DNA from: CBDCVO01 sp965223085
GTDB lineage: Bacteria; Pseudomonadota; Gammaproteobacteria; Ga0077536
DNA length: 64,000 nucleotides
Assembly (NCBI GenBank): GCA_965223085.1
Contig: OZ244981.1
Location: forward strand, 372,001 to 436,000
Direction of reading: 5' to 3'
Shown here: positions 54,933-63,660 of the stretch, one piece after another
How the letters are laid out: each line of letters begins with the position of its first letter
How positions within the stretch are numbered: the first letter of the stretch is position 1
Made by a program: the position numbers and the translations under genes
Notes under the pieces: model-generated
Told to the model about the DNA's origin: nothing
Seen by the model: only the letters and a program-made list of their open reading frames with translations
Databases searched by the model: none

Positions 54933-56114
54933 CTAGGCTTGCCCGTAGATCGACACCACACAGGCACCGCCGATGCCGATGTTATGCGTCACACCGATTC
55001 GCGCATTTGGTACTTGTCGCGCCTCGGCACGCCCCCGTAGATGAGATACGACTTCATAACATTGTGCGATCCCGGTTGCGCCTAAGGGATGACCTTTAGA
55101 GATCAAACCACCCGATGGGTTTGTGACGTAGCGACCACCGTAGGTATTGTCTCCGTTTTCGATGAAAGCAGCCGCCTCACCTTCGCCACACAGACCCAAA
55201 GCCTCATAAGCAATTACTTCGTTAACACTGAAACAGTCATGTAATTCTACGACATCGACATCCGCGGGACCGACACCCGCAGCCTCGTACGCCTGGGCGG
55301 CTGCAGTACGACCCATAGAGGCTCCCACCGCGTCCATCGCGCTACCACTAAAACTGTCTTGCATATCGGTCACCATAGACTGCGCCAACAAGCGTACTTG
55401 CGGCGTAAGCCCTTGCCGACGCGCAAACTCATCCGAGCATAAAACCACCGCGGCCGCACCACAGGTCGGCGGACAGCACTGAAACCGCGTCAAGGGAGTG
55501 CAAATCTCGGGACTGCCCAAAACCTCTTCCACGGTCAAGGGATCGGTGAATACGGCGCGTGGGTTATTTACCGCGTGCTGACGCGCCTTGACCGGAATTT
55601 TTGCCAGGGTCGTCGCTTCCATCCCATACTTATCCATGTATTCCTGCCCGGCCGCGCCAAACAGTTTCGGCGCCATGGGGATCTTGGGATCCGCGACAAA
55701 ACTATTCGCTACCGCGACAAATTTCTCGATCGGGGTTGGGCGATCGGTCCAATGCTCGCTCAGTGCACCAGGCGCCATTTGCTCGAACCCCACCGCCAAA
55801 GCACATTCGGCAGCACCACTCTCAATCGCTTGTCGCGCGAGATACATAGCACTCGAACCACTAGAACAATTACTGTTGACGTTGAAGATCGGGATCCCGG
55901 TCAATCCGGCCTCATAAACTACGCGATGTCCACTGCAGCTATCACCATAGACGTAACCGGCAAAGGCCTGAGCAACGCGCTCGTAGGCGACACCGCTATC
56001 CGCCAAAGCTTCCCGAATGGCCTCCCGACCCATTTCCGTATAAGGCTGGCCCTGTTTAGGGGTCTTAAAGGCAGTCATGCCCACACCAAGTACATTGACG
56101 CTGCGATCGCTCAC
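54933..56114 (-). CDS. thiolase (SCP2/non-decarboxylating type)
   Basis: Thiolases cleave beta-ketoacyl-CoA with CoA, or run the reverse. The 393-residue product has Cys83 in NVNSNCSSGSSAM as nucleophile, HDCFSVNEVIAYE as the His motif, and GHPLGATGIAQCYE, with the spacing of SCP2-type thiolases. GTG at 56112-56114 has GAGGAG nine bases upstream. The longer frame up to 56402 lacks family features. It lies downstream of the SQR-like gene on the same strand. If the carboxylases make beta-keto acids, a thiolase would be needed after CoA activation, but no CoA ligase is in the window. Confidence 0.92.
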   Translation of the reverse strand: MSDRSVNVLGVGMTAFKTPKQGQPYTEMGREAIREALADSGVAYERVAQAFAGYVYGDSCSGHRVVYEAGLTGIPIFNVNSNCSSGSSAMYLARQAIESGAAECALAVGFEQMAPGALSEHWTDRPTPIEKFVAVANSFVADPKIPMAPKLFGAAGQEYMDKYGMEATTLAKIPVKARQHAVNNPRAVFTDPLTVEEVLGSPEICTPLTRFQCCPPTCGAAAVVLCSDEFARRQGLTPQVRLLAQSMVTDMQDSFSGSAMDAVGASMGRTAAAQAYEAAGVGPADVDVVELHDCFSVNEVIAYEALGLCGEGEAAAFIENGDNTYGGRYVTNPSGGLISKGHPLGATGIAQCYEVVSHLRGRAEARQVPNARIGVTHNIGIGGACVVSIYGQA

Positions 56115-56205
56115 TGTCGTAGACTCCTCGTTCACTGTTAGTAACTCGCAAAAGGATAGCAATGGAACCACCCCGATGTGCCGCAACCGTGTGGGATGGC
56201 GATCC

Positions 56206-57432
56206 TTACACCTGGCGCGGCGGCGCCGTTTCGGGTATCGGCCAATACCACTTGCGGCCCTTGAGCAAGGCGTTCCAATATAGCGACGGCAGTAAATTCT
56301 TTTTGAGGAAGTACATACTGGCGCGCTCGCGGCCCTGATCGAATGGAAATGTCTCACACGGTTCGAGATCATAGTCGAATTCAGCCAACACCAAGCGGCC
56401 ATAACCCGTGATTAACGGACAGGAGGTATAACCGTTATACGCGTATGGGGGGGCACTGCCACGCATTACCGCCAACAAATTGCCGACAAGCACGGGACTT
56501 TGCGCCCGGATTGCAGCCGCTGTTTTCGATGTTGGCAGATTGCTTGCGTCACCTAGACTGAAAACATTCGGGTAGCGCACGTGTTGCATGGTCGCCTTGT
56601 CCACATCTACCCAGCCGGCGCTGTCGGCAAGCGGACTCTTCTTGATGAAATCTGGAGGACCCATTGGCGGTGTCACATGGATCATGTCGTACTTTTCGAT
56701 ACGCTCCTCATCCCCGTCGACACTCCGAAACACCGCCTCGCGAGACGTGCCACGAATTTCCGCCAAGGCGATCTTGAAATTCAGGTCGATGTCCCTCGGC
56801 AAAGCAATTTTCATCAATTCTGCGGCGTACTTAGGCGCACGAAAGATCGTAGGCGTAGCACAAAAATACTTTACTGAGACCTGTTCGCGGGTATTTGCAC
56901 GGCGCCAATAATCCTCCGCTAAAAACATGATCTTCAAAGGTGCTGCGGCACACTTCACAGGCGTATTTGGAAATGTGAATAAGGCCGTGCCGTTACGAAA
57001 GCTCTGAATATTGTCCCAGGTGTTATTTACGGTCTCAAAACTATAGTTACTGCATACCCCGCCCCTGCCAAGCGCTTCTACTAAGCCTGGCACGGCGTTC
57101 CACAGAATTTGCAAACCTGGTGCGACAACTAAGTAATCGTAGTTGAAATCACCGTTGCTGTGCGTCGTCACGGTTTGTTCGTCGGGTTTGATATCCGCCA
57201 CCGCATCCTGGACCCAACGGGCCTTGTTCGGGATCAAGCTCGCCATCGGACGACGACTGTGTTCTTTGGGAAATACGCCGCCGCCCACCAAAGTCCACAA
57301 CGATTGATAAAAATGCGTATCGGACGGCTCGATCAGCGTCAGGGATATTTCTGGATGCGCGCTTAAGAGGCGCTGTGCAACGCTCAATCCGCCCGGACCC
57401 GCACCGATAACAACGATTTGCTGTGTAGCCAT
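56206..57432 (-). CDS. sulfide:quinone oxidoreductase-like FAD protein
   Basis: SQR oxidises sulfide and passes electrons to quinone. The 408-residue protein has the FAD fold (VVIGAGPGGLSVAQRL), FYQSLWTLVGGG, VVAPGL, FTFPNTPVKCAAAPLKIMFLAED, and a second FAD motif VFSLGDASNLPTSKTAAAIRAQ. Cys residues in GGVCSNY, VKCAA and SCPLITGYG fall at places consistent with the three SQR cysteines. A basic/aromatic C-terminus (LLKGRKWYWPIPE) may sit on the membrane. The start is ATG 57432; GTG 57438 is possible. It is 91 bases upstream of the thiolase gene. Confidence 0.87.
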   Translation of the reverse strand: MATQQIVVIGAGPGGLSVAQRLLSAHPEISLTLIEPSDTHFYQSLWTLVGGGVFPKEHSRRPMASLIPNKARWVQDAVADIKPDEQTVTTHSNGDFNYDYLVVAPGLQILWNAVPGLVEALGRGGVCSNYSFETVNNTWDNIQSFRNGTALFTFPNTPVKCAAAPLKIMFLAEDYWRRANTREQVSVKYFCATPTIFRAPKYAAELMKIALPRDIDLNFKIALAEIRGTSREAVFRSVDGDEERIEKYDMIHVTPPMGPPDFIKKSPLADSAGWVDVDKATMQHVRYPNVFSLGDASNLPTSKTAAAIRAQSPVLVGNLLAVMRGSAPPYAYNGYTSCPLITGYGRLVLAEFDYDLEPCETFPFDQGRERASMYFLKKNLLPSLYWNALLKGRKWYWPIPETAPPRQV

Positions 57433-57814
57433 GTTCACCCCGTATCCAGGTTGATGTCAGCGCCACCCGTTGATCTCCCAGCGCTAACAGGTTAACGCTT
57501 AGCGGGGCCCGCAATCCAGAGCCTGCTAAGCCCGGATGTTGCCTGAGGATCGCGGCCCTGGCAGGGTGCGGAGCGCAAAAAAAACACTGCGTACGGGTCT
57601 ATAGCGCTAGAATTCTGCGCAGAACGCCGACTTACGACCCTATTGAGAACAGCTTTGCACCTACTTGCAGCTAGGAAGCGCCGCATGCGAGATCTATTTA
57701 CACACCCCAAGTATGTGGCTGCACAGACCAGGCGCGCTTATCGCGACGAGCAAAGAGAGCCCCATTACGCCGAGGCGAACGCTTTCTAAGGATGTGCGCG
57801 AGCTCACTAACGCG
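57433..57814. other. 382-base divergent gap
   Basis: This lies between the SQR-like gene and the TauE/SafE gene. A frame open from 57665 runs into the latter but has no family features before 57794. A run of eight A at 57579-57586 is present. I find no clear promoter or hairpin. Confidence 0.4.
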
Positions 57815-58606
57815 ATGCTTGTACACTTTTTTGGGCTTGATGTCGTGATCGGCGAGCAGCTCACGCTTCTCGGCGCGGCCCTATTGGGACTCGCGAGCAC
57901 GCTGCATTGTTGGGGCATGTGTGGGGGCGTGGTTGCAGCTGTCAGCCTCAACACATCGGCAGAAATTCGCGCCAAACCCGCGCGTCTGCGGCGTTTCTCA
58001 ATATGGCACAACCTCGGTCGGGTTGGGAGCTATACGCTGCTCGGAGCACTGTGCGGTAGGATCGGAGAAACCTTAGGCGTCGAGCGGCACTTGCTCGCTC
58101 ACGAACTTCTACGCACATTGGCGTTGCTCATGCTGCTCATGAGCGGTTTCGCGTTGCTCGCACCTTGGTCTTGGCTGCGGACTCCGGAACGCATTGGCCT
58201 ACCCTTATGGCGCCTCGTGCAGCGCTTCACGACCCGTTTCGTTCCCTTTGATCGCGACGGGAAAATTTTTGTGCTGGGTCTGATATGGGGTTTGTTACCC
58301 TGCGGCCTAGTCTATTCGCTGCTGTTGATCAGCGCGGCTCGCGCGAGCGCATTAACGGGCGCTGGGCTGATGTTCTCTTTTGGCGCCGGCACCTTACCCG
58401 GCATGCTAGTCGCGTCTCACTTACTAGGACGCGCACCGCGACGTTTTTCCGCGCCGGCCCTGCGGGTGACGGTAGGCGTGCTGATGATCGGATTGAGCCT
58501 CATGTGGTATAGCTTTGCGCCACAGCATGGGAACCACGATCACAGCGACCCGGGCGGCGATAACGCAGTGCATCAGCACGCCACCCCTGAGCCGGCGGAG
58601 CGCTGA
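57815..58606 (+). CDS. TauE/SafE (UreH-type) membrane protein
   Basis: The 263-residue inner-membrane protein has about six membrane segments and the motif GLASTLHCWGMCGG (HC-x3-CGG) near the N-terminus. This is typical of the branch annotated as sulfite exporter or cytochrome-oxidase-related maturation factor. GLLPCGLVYSLLLIS in the middle is the matching second half. The C-terminus is His-rich (NHDHSDPGGDNAVHQH), suggesting metal binding, perhaps copper. ATG 57815 is tentative; GTG 57794 is an alternative. Although next to the SQR-like gene it is divergent, so a shared sulfur role is not proven. Confidence 0.85.
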   Translation: MLVHFFGLDVVIGEQLTLLGAALLGLASTLHCWGMCGGVVAAVSLNTSAEIRAKPARLRRFSIWHNLGRVGSYTLLGALCGRIGETLGVERHLLAHELLRTLALLMLLMSGFALLAPWSWLRTPERIGLPLWRLVQRFTTRFVPFDRDGKIFVLGLIWGLLPCGLVYSLLLISAARASALTGAGLMFSFGAGTLPGMLVASHLLGRAPRRFSAPALRVTVGVLMIGLSLMWYSFAPQHGNHDHSDPGGDNAVHQHATPEPAER

Positions 58607-58755
58607 GAAGTTTAACGCCGCGGGAGCTCCCGAGTCGCGCGCTAACCCGAATATTGCGAGATGTAGAAGCTGCGGCATGACCAGGCTATGATTTAGCAAC
58701 TTGGCTGTTTGAAATTAAGCATTAACCTGGATTAACTGTTGTCACGAATACCTTG

Positions 58756-60279
58756 ATGAAATCCCCACGCCCAGTACTGCAAAAGATCCTCATCGTCGGT
58801 GGCGGAACCGCTGGCTGGATGACGGCAGTGCTGTTCGCCCATGCGTGGCGAGCGCGCGGCATCGAGATCACTTTGCTCGAATCTGCCGAGATCGGGATCA
58901 TCGGCGTCGGAGAAGGATCGACGCCAAAAATGCGTGTGTTCTTTGAGCGCATTGGTGTCGCCGAACAAGATTGGATGCCGCTGTGCAACGGCACATATAA
59001 ATGCGGGATCCGGTTTCCCTCGTGGTCGACACGCAAAGGCTACAATAGCTATTTTCATCCGTTCCTAACGATCAGCGACGATAGTGCCGCGCGCGCGTTC
59101 TATCAAAACGTTTTGCTACGGAACAAAAACCTCGACGTGCACGCGCACCCCGATGCATTTTTCCTACCGAACTACTTGGCGAAAACACGACGCGCCCCGC
59201 TACCTGACACAAACTCAGGCTACAACGCCGACTACGCCTATCACTTCGATTCAAATTTGATCGGAAATTTTCTCAAAGAACATGCGATCAAGTTAGGCGT
59301 TCAACATATCGTCGATACAGTCACGGCGGTCAAACAAGGCGAATCCGGCGACATCAGCGGCGTCGTAACCACCCAGCACGGCGAGAAAACCGCCGATTTG
59401 TACGTCGATTCCACCGGCTTTGCGAGCCTGCTGCTGGGCAAAACGCTAAACGTACCATTTCACTCCTACCAAGATGTTTTGTTTAACGACCGCGCGGTAG
59501 CGTTGCCAACGCCGCACGACGCCGACAATACTTTACCCTCGGAGACGCTATCAACGGCCCTAAAATATGGTTGGGTTTGGAAGATTCCTTTGACGAATCG
59601 CTTTGGCAATGGTTATGTTTACAGTTCGCGATTCACGACACCTGACGCCGCCGAGCAAGAACTACGTGATCATATCGGACTGCATGATGAGAATGTCGAA
59701 GCACGGCATTTGCAAATGCGCGTTGGCAGAACCGAAATCCACTGGCACAAAAACTGTTTAGCGGTTGGGCTCTCACAGGGATTTATTGAGCCGCTAGAAG
59801 CGACTGCATTGATGATCGTGCAGGACACTATCACTACGTTTATCGACAATTTTGAACGAGGAGATTTCAGCGACCGCAACCGCGCAGCATTCAACGCTCA
59901 CGTCAACCAGCTGTTCGACAGCATTAAAGATTACATTTTTATGCATTACAAGTTGAACTCGCGTGATGACACCGAATATTGGATCGCGAACCGAGAGAAC
60001 GAGATACTGTCTGACTCTGTTGCACAAATATTGGAGGTTTGGGACAGCGGCGGCGACTTGTTCGGTGAATTGATGAATCAAGCGAGCCGCTTAACCTATA
60101 CCCCCACCTCCTGGTTCTGCATTCTCGCGGGCATGGGGCGTTTCCCCCGCAAACCAAAAAAGAACGCGAAGAAACAAGCGGCCGCGCATGATCCTAAGGC
60201 CCTAGCACGATACTGCGAGCAATTGCTGCACCATTTTCCGGATCACCGACAGGCGATAGACAGCATGGCCGGCTGTTAG
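58756..60279 (+). CDS. flavin-dependent tryptophan-halogenase-family protein
   Basis: These enzymes use FADH2, oxygen and halide to halogenate aromatic rings. The 507-residue protein has the FAD-binding GGGTAGWM at 16-23, the conserved Lys82 in GTYKCGIRF that passes on hypohalite, and the WxWxIP signature at 273-278 (WVWKIP). It also has GFIEPLEATAL, where a Glu assists catalysis. Catalytic features are therefore intact. ATG 58756 follows an in-frame TTG. No flavin reductase or antibiotic genes are adjacent. In marine bacteria such lone halogenases often have unknown substrates, so Trp itself is not assured. Confidence 0.92.
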   Translation: MKSPRPVLQKILIVGGGTAGWMTAVLFAHAWRARGIEITLLESAEIGIIGVGEGSTPKMRVFFERIGVAEQDWMPLCNGTYKCGIRFPSWSTRKGYNSYFHPFLTISDDSAARAFYQNVLLRNKNLDVHAHPDAFFLPNYLAKTRRAPLPDTNSGYNADYAYHFDSNLIGNFLKEHAIKLGVQHIVDTVTAVKQGESGDISGVVTTQHGEKTADLYVDSTGFASLLLGKTLNVPFHSYQDVLFNDRAVALPTPHDADNTLPSETLSTALKYGWVWKIPLTNRFGNGYVYSSRFTTPDAAEQELRDHIGLHDENVEARHLQMRVGRTEIHWHKNCLAVGLSQGFIEPLEATALMIVQDTITTFIDNFERGDFSDRNRAAFNAHVNQLFDSIKDYIFMHYKLNSRDDTEYWIANRENEILSDSVAQILEVWDSGGDLFGELMNQASRLTYTPTSWFCILAGMGRFPRKPKKNAKKQAAAHDPKALARYCEQLLHHFPDHRQAIDSMAGC

Positions 60280-60346
60280 CACGGCTTGCCTACGGTAAAC
60301 CGACCCCCAGCGAAAACCCAGGCAATAGTTACCAAAACACTTTTCC

Positions 60347-60471
60347 GCTTTCTGCAGGAAAGCCAGCGCGTAGCGGAGCCCAGCGGAAGCGATGCTTTCG
60401 CGGGCGCTACATAATGTTCACCACGCTCTGCGTGGCGTAACGACAACGGGATGCCGGTCGGAGTCCGGCAT
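60347..60471. repeat. cluster of four stem-loops between convergent genes
   Basis: Four hairpins in 125 bases: GCTTTC/GAAAGC (60347-60363), GTAGCG...CGCTAC with an inner stem (60370-60410), CCACGC-TCT-GCGTGG (60421-60435), and ATGCCGG-N7-CCGGCAT (60451-60471). They lie between the convergent halogenase and CoA-transferase genes. The last resembles a hairpin at 63816-63830 (shared CCGGTCGGAG core), as REP-type elements do. They may also stop transcription from both sides. Confidence 0.55.
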
Positions 60472-60531
60472 GACAGCAGGATGATGCTTGGCGCGGAAAT
60501 GACGCGCGCAACACCCCCAATGCAACATCAC

Positions 60532-61743
60532 TTAAGGTGCTTGTTTAACCACCCCCGCACTAATGAGTTGTGCGATTGCGTCCTCGCAGCGCCCGAGTTC
60601 CCGCAATACTGCAACGCTGTCTTGCCCGAGCTCGGGCGCCAGCCGCGGTGCAGTTTTTTTGTAGCCCGCAAATTGTATCGGTGAGTCGATCGTCTCTAAG
60701 CCGTTTTGATCGATTACAGCTCGATAGAGATCGTTGGCGCGCATTTGCGGATCTTGTGGTAAAGACACGCTTTGCTGCACGACGCCAAAAGTTACTTTGT
60801 GGCGATCGAGCTGGACGACCCATTCTGATAACGTTTTCTGTGCAAAAACATCGTCCAAGAGTGCCACCAGCACCGCCGCGTTTTCACGTCGCTTACTAGA
60901 TTCATCAAAACGAGGATCTGCCTTCAGGTCGGGGCGCTCAATGCCATCGCAAAACAGCGACCATTCGTAGGCCTCTTTAATCATGACCAAAAACAATTGT
61001 CGCCCATCTTTCGTCGTATAGACTGAAAGTAGCGGGTTGGGTGATTCTCGATGGGTGTACGGGGGCACGAACGTCGCGTCGCATAAAGCAGCCTGCGCCA
61101 TGATGCTATTTGCCCACAAGCCGTTCGCCATCAGCGACGTGTTAACTTTAGCGCCGCGCCCACTGCGTTCACGACGGTAAAGCGCGAGCATAATTGCGCC
61201 GAATAGCGTCGCGGCGGTCGGATTATCACCCATCGCCGGCGCTGCCATCGCAACTTCCGCATCTCCGGAGCGCACGAGGTCCATTAAACCAGAGCGTGCC
61301 CACCAAGCGCTCGCGTCATAGCCCGGTTTTTCAACTTCGGATCCTTGCTCACCATAACCAGTGACGTGAGCGTAAACTAAACGAGGATTCAACGGCTCGA
61401 GATCCGCATAGCGCACTCGCAAGTCGTCCAAGACCGACGGCTGGTAATTGGTAATAAACACATCGCACGTGGCGACCAAATCGTAGAGCACCGCTCGCCC
61501 CTCTGCCTTTTTCAAATCTAGCGCAAGCGAGCGCTTATTACGCGAGGCGAGTATCCATGCGTAGTTTTGTTCGCACTTTGGCAAAGGCGCAACTTGATAC
61601 AAATAACGATGAGGATCGCCGCCAGCGGGTGGTTCAACATGAATCACTTCGGCACCGAAGTCACTCATTATCGTGCCGGCCACCGGGCCAGCGACGAACG
61701 TGGCGACTTCCAGCACTCGGATCCCCTCCAATACCGAGTTCAT
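60532..61743 (-). CDS. class III (CaiB/BaiF) CoA-transferase
   Basis: Family III CoA-transferases move CoA between acids. The 403-residue product shows GIRVLEVATFVAGPVAGTIMSDFGAEVIHVEPP, the RNKRSLALDLK segment, and VYAHVTGYGEQG followed by PGYDASAWWARSGLM. Asp143 is at the place of the catalytic Asp. AGGAGGT upstream fixes ATG 61743 rather than the longer frame to 61776. The acid pair is unknown. It is divergent from the decarboxylase gene and could activate a keto acid or other carboxylic acid arising in this region. Confidence 0.93.
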   Translation of the reverse strand: MNSVLEGIRVLEVATFVAGPVAGTIMSDFGAEVIHVEPPAGGDPHRYLYQVAPLPKCEQNYAWILASRNKRSLALDLKKAEGRAVLYDLVATCDVFITNYQPSVLDDLRVRYADLEPLNPRLVYAHVTGYGEQGSEVEKPGYDASAWWARSGLMDLVRSGDAEVAMAAPAMGDNPTAATLFGAIMLALYRRERSGRGAKVNTSLMANGLWANSIMAQAALCDATFVPPYTHRESPNPLLSVYTTKDGRQLFLVMIKEAYEWSLFCDGIERPDLKADPRFDESSKRRENAAVLVALLDDVFAQKTLSEWVVQLDRHKVTFGVVQQSVSLPQDPQMRANDLYRAVIDQNGLETIDSPIQFAGYKKTAPRLAPELGQDSVAVLRELGRCEDAIAQLISAGVVKQAP

Positions 61744-61953
61744 CTCGACCTCCTGGGTTCGTATGGTGAAACACAACTTTGACGCAGGTCCGATTCATCA
61801 AGCAAGCTGCAAAATATGTCCGCACCTCACTCAGCACCGGTAGCACACGATGTACCCGGTGGTTTTCTTCGCAGATGCAAGTACTTGCATGCCACCACCG
61901 CAAGATGCTTAACTCTAGATCAGCGCTAGATACGCAAGAATTGGGGCAACGAT

Positions 61954-63660
61954 ATGGCAACCAAGAAGAAAACCACCGCGCCTAAACCGGCCGCAAATCG
62001 TGGCAAAAAAATGGTGGCCCACTCACGACGCCCACAGACGATCGGTAGCTACTTGATCGATCGAATGTTGGCGCTTGGCGTGCGTGATATTTTTGGGATC
62101 CCCGGTGATTTTATTCTCGGATTTTATGGCTTGCTCGAAGAAAGCCCCATCCGGGTGATCGGCACCTGCAACGAACTTAACGCCGGATACGCAGCCGATG
62201 CTTATGCTCGTGTAAATGGTATCGGCGCGGTCTGCGTCACCTACAACGTGGGCGGTCTTAGCTTGGTGAACGCCGTTGCCGGTGCTTATGCGGAAAAGTC
62301 GCCCGTGATCGTCATCAGCGGCGCGCCCGGCATGGCAGAGCGCCACGGCGATCCGCTTTTGCACCATCGCGTGGGACCATTTTCCACCCAGCGTGAAGTG
62401 TTCGAAAAAATAACCGTCGCGGCAAGTGCGCTCGAAGATCCCTTGATCGCGTTTCGGGAAGTCGATCGCTGTCTGGACGCCGTCGCAAATTATAAGCGTC
62501 CGGTGTTCATCGAAATCCCCAGAGATAGGGTTGATGTCTCGGCTGCTAGCCTTCACAAACCCAGCAAAAGCACGCCCGCTAGCGATAAGGCTGCCCTGAA
62601 AGAAGCCCTCAACGAAGCTGTAGAGCTAATCTCTAAAGCGCAACAGCCGGTGATTCTGGCCGGAGTTGAAACCCATCGCTTCGGTATGCACGAGCAGTTG
62701 CTGTCACTCGCAGAGCGCCACAAAATCCCGATCTGTTCGACGCTGCTTAGCAAATCGGTCGTCAGTGAACGACACCCGCTCTACTTAGGCGTCTATGAGG
62801 GCGCGATGGGTCGTGACGAAGTGCGTCGTTACGTTGAAGGTAGCGACTGTTTGATCCTGCTTGGAGCTTTCCTGACAGATCTAGATCTGGGGATCTACAC
62901 GGCGAAACTCGATCCGCGCCGCTGGATTTTCGCGAGTAGTGAAGACGTGCGCATTCGCCACCATCATTATCACGACGTTCGTTTCCAGGATTTCATTGCG
63001 GGCTTGCTCAAAGCCAAGATGAAAGTAGCAAGACGAGAGCTGCCGCCGATGGCTCACGAAGTACCAACCCCATACAAACCACAAAAAAAGGCCTCCGTCA
63101 CGAACAAACGCCTCTTTCAAAAAGTGAACGAATTGCTCGCCGCCGACATGGTGGTAATTTCTGACGTGGGGGACGCGATGTTTGGCGCCTCGGATCTCGT
63201 GATCCATCAAGATACGGAATTCTTAAGCCCAGCCTACTACACCTCGATGGGCTTTGCCGTTCCCGCCGCGATCGGCGTGCAAGTTGCCAACCGCAAGCAT
63301 CGACCGTTGGTATTGGTAGGCGACGGGGCGTTTCAAATGACCGGACAAGAACTCGCTACCGCGGTGAGGCTAAAATTCAACCCGGTAGTGATCGTGATGA
63401 ACAATCGCGGTTACACCACCGAGCGTTTTCTACAGGAAGGTCCTTTCAATGACATTCACGAGTGGCACTACCATCGGCTACCGGATTTGCTCGGTGGTGG
63501 TTGGGGTTTTGAAGTTCATACCGAGGGAGATCTTGAACAGGCTTTAGCCGCAGCGCTCGCCAACCAGGAATCGTTTTCGATCATTAACGTGCACTTGGCC
63601 CCAGACGACATCAGCCCCGCCCTGCAACGGCTAACTAACAGCCTGCGCAAGCACGTCTGA
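61954..63660 (+). CDS. thiamine-diphosphate 2-oxoacid decarboxylase (pyruvate/indolepyruvate/phenylpyruvate type)
   Basis: These enzymes convert 2-oxo acids to aldehydes. The 568-residue protein has a Lys/Ala-rich N-terminal extension (about 1-25) and the cofactor Glu74 in GTCNELNAGYAADAYAR. The HH pair (His137-His138 in DPLLHHRVG) separates decarboxylases of this type from acetolactate synthases. The C-terminal thiamine site has LVGDGAFQMTGQEL and ending VMNN. The substrate could be pyruvate, phenylpyruvate or indolepyruvate. With the halogenase nearby a halo-indolepyruvate is conceivable but unsupported. Confidence 0.92.
   Translation: MATKKKTTAPKPAANRGKKMVAHSRRPQTIGSYLIDRMLALGVRDIFGIPGDFILGFYGLLEESPIRVIGTCNELNAGYAADAYARVNGIGAVCVTYNVGGLSLVNAVAGAYAEKSPVIVISGAPGMAERHGDPLLHHRVGPFSTQREVFEKITVAASALEDPLIAFREVDRCLDAVANYKRPVFIEIPRDRVDVSAASLHKPSKSTPASDKAALKEALNEAVELISKAQQPVILAGVETHRFGMHEQLLSLAERHKIPICSTLLSKSVVSERHPLYLGVYEGAMGRDEVRRYVEGSDCLILLGAFLTDLDLGIYTAKLDPRRWIFASSEDVRIRHHHYHDVRFQDFIAGLLKAKMKVARRELPPMAHEVPTPYKPQKKASVTNKRLFQKVNELLAADMVVISDVGDAMFGASDLVIHQDTEFLSPAYYTSMGFAVPAAIGVQVANRKHRPLVLVGDGAFQMTGQELATAVRLKFNPVVIVMNNRGYTTERFLQEGPFNDIHEWHYHRLPDLLGGGWGFEVHTEGDLEQALAAALANQESFSIINVHLAPDDISPALQRLTNSLRKHV

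Noticed and set aside
56115..56402. Extended N-terminus for the thiolase
   Set aside because: The GTG at 56114 has a good ribosome binding site and the extension lacks thiolase similarity.
57665..57814. TTG start at 57665 for the TauE/SafE protein
   Set aside because: It would add a hydrophilic segment of 50 residues not typical of the family, and no ribosome binding site is seen.
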